Assembly (NCBI RefSeq): GCF_040412425.1
Contig: NC_089781.1
Span: 53,392,986 to 53,456,985, forward strand
DNA from: Macrobrachium rosenbergii
Taxonomy: Eukaryota > Arthropoda > Malacostraca > Decapoda > Palaemonidae
DNA length: 64,000 nucleotides
Reading direction: 5' to 3'
The notes under the pieces are model-generated. The model ran no database searches. It was not told where the DNA came from and saw only the letters and a program-made list of their open reading frames with translations. A program made the translations under genes and the position numbers. Of the stretch, positions 60,940-64,000 are shown piece after piece. The first letter of the stretch is position 1; each line of letters starts with the position of its first letter.

Positions 60940-62697
60940 CGTAGTTGCTGTCTCGTCCTCAAGGAGTCACCCCCTATGGTGTGCCAGAACTCCCATGGTG
61001 ACTAGAATAGTATCAAAGAAATATTTTTCTAGCCTGGTCTTGTAGCCGGGTATTGTGTCAGAATGAAAACACGATGACACGTGATAGAGTATAATGGACT
61101 CAAAAGATAAGAGGGCATTTTCCCTTATCTTCAGCAAAGCTGAACCCAGTTTTTCCTACGTCAAAACTGCAAGAAGTGACTATTGCGCATGCGCGTCTGT
61201 TTTTGAGAGAGTAAAAGCAGCAAGTATTATGGAAACGTCCGAACACGAAAGTTAAATGCTTATTTTTAAACTCGAGTTCTAAAAATTGTTAGTTTTAACT
61301 GTGGAACAAATGTTTTTTGTGTATGGAATCCCGAAAACTGAACTTTGTTTTCGGAGCACATGGTCGGTGTTTTCAGAGCACATGGCCGGTGGCCTCTCGT
61401 GATCTCTGTTATTTAAGAAACCTTTAAAAATTTGATGTTTTGATCATTCAGTTTAAAATGTGTAACTAAAGAAATGTTCCACAATTTAGTATTAATTTAG
61501 ATAATCCTTTCAGATAACGATGTCCACAATAGCCTAGGTGATAGCCTACATGAGACAGTAGCCTAACAAATTCAGTCAGAATAATGTAAATGTAGTAGAT
61601 GTTGTCCATAGCCTATATCCTAGGATTACATATCCTAAAGGTGATTTAAATAACCTGGGTTAGATAGTGACCCAATTTAAAGTAAGTAAGAACCTTTTAA
61701 AAACATCTTCTTTTATGGAACTAGGCAACAACCCAGTTTACACCAAGGATCCTAGAATTCGGTAAACAGGAAACAAAAAATTTTCCCGTCTGTATAACCT
61801 CAGTACTTGCGTATGATCTGTATAATCTAGGACTAGGCAGTAGCTATATTAGTTTAAGTTAAACTTACAAAAACACTCCATTATTGGACAATCACTATAC
61901 TAGATGATAATCTAGAACTAGATGAAAATAGTAACCTGTGCAAGATGAGATGGTAGCCTGGCCTCAAGGCCACATACTAAGGCATTTGTGTTTTATGTAA
62001 CCATACCCTTGTGAAATAATTAGCCCAGATTAGGCAGTATCCTAGATTAGAGTAAGTGATAACCTGACAATAAGAGTATACATTATTGGCCTACTATATG
62101 ATATAATAGACCAAATAACCTAGGATTGGATACAAACAAGGAGGTTGTCAACCTGGGCTGAGACAAACATAGTAGCCTAACTCTCATATGCCTACTTATT
62201 TAATAGAATAAGCAAATTGCTAAGTTTATATAGCCATTATATATGTAATCTACAAAAGTCTGGAGCTGTTCAGGACCATGACTAACTAGGCTAAGAAAGA
62301 ATCCAGCTCTAAACCTAACAGTAGTGCATATAAACAGTATTCTAGGGTGAATAACATCAGTAAGGTCTTATGAAGCCAATATCTCTTTTACAGGTGATAT
62401 AAACTTAGAACAGACAATAGCCTAACCAGATTTAGTGGAAACCCCTCAAGGGCGTTGTTACCTAATATGGACTGTTAATTTAGAATCAGCAATAATGGGC
62501 TGAGTATCAGACAAAAATGTAGTCTCAGCTGCACAGTGTGACTCTAAAAGCAAAAACCAGATAAAATTAATTTTTGGTATAGCTTATATCCTTAGGTTTT
62601 AATTAAACCTAGAATAAGAAACGACCTAGAATAGGTTACACATTGACATCTTCTAAGATATCTTCTATGCTTAGAATAAAGTAGATTATACTAGAAG
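60940..62697 (-). repeat. Unknown dispersed repeat, copy 2 (inverted relative to copy 1)
   Basis: Reverse-complement paralogue of 37490-40440 without the 1.2-kb Tigger-like insertion. Shared blocks: CTCAAGGAGT (60958), AAGATAAGAGGGCA.TTTCCC (61101), GAAATGTTCCACAA (61470), TGTCCACAATAGCCTAGGT (61521), AAGGCCACATACTAAGG (61967). No coding frame. Confidence 0.8.
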
Positions 62698-63260
62698 TAT
62701 TAAACTAAAGCCATTTAAAACAGTAGCTTGGTTTAGCTGTTAAACAAATTAGTTTATAGAATAGTCCTTATGGCATGACAATTAAGAAATAAAATTTCAC
62801 AGGCCATTGCAAAAGGACTAACAGCTTAATAATGCAGCCCTATATGTACTCTGTCAGTCAACCTAAAAAACCTAAAACAGTTTAAGTTAACTCAACATAA
62901 AATAGGGTTTTTCTGTTATTTGTATTATGATTTTGAATGAAGGTTTATTTCCATGCAAATAAGTACATTTACGCAAATGGTATACCAAATTAACCTGTAA
63001 AGATGTAATACAGTATATTAATGGCACAAGCAATATTTTTTTACAAAATGTCTGTTCTTTCAAAAACAATTTATTCATAAATTAGTTTCTAATAACAATT
63101 TTTTTTTCAGAAGTAAAATGTTTGCCAAACTGATTTATTTTTCTACTGGTTCTTTCACTACAGGGTTAAAAAAAAATTGCCACCACTATTGCAGGACCCT
63201 CAGCTCATTCAGAGTGTTCAGTAGCAAATGTCTGTTCTTTCAAAAAACAATTTATTCATA
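62698..63260. other. AT-rich stretch with a 35-bp direct repeat
   Basis: AATGTCTGTTCTTTCAAAAA followed by CAATTTATTCATAA occurs at about 63047 and again at 63226, 180 bp apart. No gene. Confidence 0.5.
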
Positions 63261-63431
63261 AGTAGTTTTTGCCAGCAGGGCTCAAGTGCAAAAACTGGCG
63301 GTTCATTCCACCTGCCACGAGCATAGTCCTTGCAAAAAACAGGACAGATTTTCTTGGTCGCCACAAGATATGTGCAGAAATTTGCAGTGTGCTTCAGGCT
63401 GTCTTGATGGGTCCTAGGGTTCAGCAAGGGA

Positions 63432-64000
63432 GAGGAAGGGGGAGATTATATCTTTCCGGCAGAACTCTGGCAGCATATATTTAACCCATTCTCAGAGGAT
63501 CCATATTCAGGCCAAAACCCAGTAACATCAGTCCCCAGGACCTCCCAGGTAAACCCTGTGGAGAAAATGGAGGAAGTTCCTCTTGGAGGTGATCATCATT
63601 TAGATGAAGTTGATATTGCTACCGAAATGTCCTTGCTGAACCCAGAAGGACCAGGGACACTACCTTCAGCTTACCAGGGTAGAAACTTTCCAGAAGGAAT
63701 TCATTCCCCCATGCAACTTTCAGAAGCTGATCAGGATCCCTCCCCCAAAAGGGATACACGGATTCAGTTAACCCCAAGTGAAATGACTACATATTCAGAG
63801 GGGTATAGTAACTCACCCAGGACTTCTACTCCCTGGGCTACAGGCAGTCACATTTCGGCTGCAGATGCTCATCAGAATATGCAAGCCCCCCCAAAAGGGA
63901 TACACAGTTTGCAGTATTTGATCAGTTCTGTAAGGAAATTATGAGCAACATCAAAGATGCCCTTGCCACAGAACGGCAGTACATAATGGACATTTTGCAT
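63432..64000 (+). CDS. Unidentified open frame, runs toward the right edge
   Basis: One frame is open from about 63432 to 63944 (first ATG 63558). It is rich in E, P, S and T: PFSEDPYSGQNPVTSVPRTS, VEKMEEVPLGGDHHLDEVD, SEADQDPSPKRDTR. Near 63900 another frame reads FDQFCKEIMSNIKDALATE to the window end, which suggests a frameshift near 63905. No domain recognised. Low-complexity acidic N-terminal sequence followed by a helical segment would suit a retroelement gag, and DIRS elements are frequent here, but a host gene exon is not excluded. Confidence 0.4.

Overview
The window looks like eukaryotic, arthropod DNA, most likely from a decapod crustacean (shrimp, prawn or crayfish type). The evidence is indirect: very long (TA)n, (GA)n/(CT)n, (TG)n and (AAT)n tracts every few kilobases, AT-rich spacers, and a dense, nested set of Gypsy, DIRS, Penelope-like, RTE, piggyBac, Tigger/pogo and Tc1/mariner elements. 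I see no host protein-coding gene that I can support, and no rRNA, tRNA, operon or CRISPR array. Nearly every recognisable protein segment is a broken transposable-element gene.

Layout. 1-5.8 kb: Gypsy element 1 (+), open at the left edge, with gag zinc knuckles, protease, RT, RNase H, integrase and a truncated env-like gene, all frameshifted. 5.8-7.5 kb: its probable 3' non-coding region with GA tracts. 7.55-11.23 kb: Gypsy element 2 (+), a CsRn1-like element with two 382-bp LTRs and large internal deletions. 11.2-13.2 kb: hairpins, (CT)n/(TA)n tracts, a hairpin MITE and a Tigger-type MITE. 13.2-17.5 kb: DIRS-like element 1 (+). 18.28-20.5 kb: a Tigger-type MITE split by a piggyBac element with perfect terminal inverted repeats (TIRs) and TTAA duplications. 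21.1-26.1 kb: a 5-kb unidentified structure bounded by long inverted repeats that carry 147-bp subrepeats. 26-31 kb: microsatellites, MITEs and a Tc1/mariner fragment. 31.7-37.5 kb: a piggyBac element with a broken transposase and an internal ~380-bp tandem array. 37.5-40.4 kb: an unknown repeat whose inverted paralogue lies at 60.9-62.7 kb. 40.8-42.7 kb: Tigger ends and a broken Tigger transposase. 43.2-44.96 kb: a near-perfect palindrome carrying two head-to-head Penelope-type GIY-YIG fragments. 46.5-54.2 kb: Gypsy element 3 (-), interrupted by DIRS element 2 in env and by a deletion-derivative piggyBac in RNase H. 54.2-56.2 kb: DIRS element 3 (-). 56.2-58.2 kb: a Tigger MITE, a possible zinc-knuckle ORF1 fragment and an RTE LINE 3' end. 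58.4-60.15 kb: a degenerate tandem repeat with GA tracts. 60.15-60.58 kb: DIRS fragment 4 (-). 63.2-64 kb: an unidentified open frame running off the right edge.

The parts do not form a pathway. The biology visible here is layered transposition. Two piggyBac insertions can be proven inside the window: one by an undisturbed paralogue of its target, the other by the interrupted Gypsy frame. DIRS sits in a retroviral-type env, a Tigger-like element sits in one copy of a duplicated repeat, and microsatellites lie within or at the edges of many elements. All calls come from reading translations and repeats by eye; divergence figures are hand counts.
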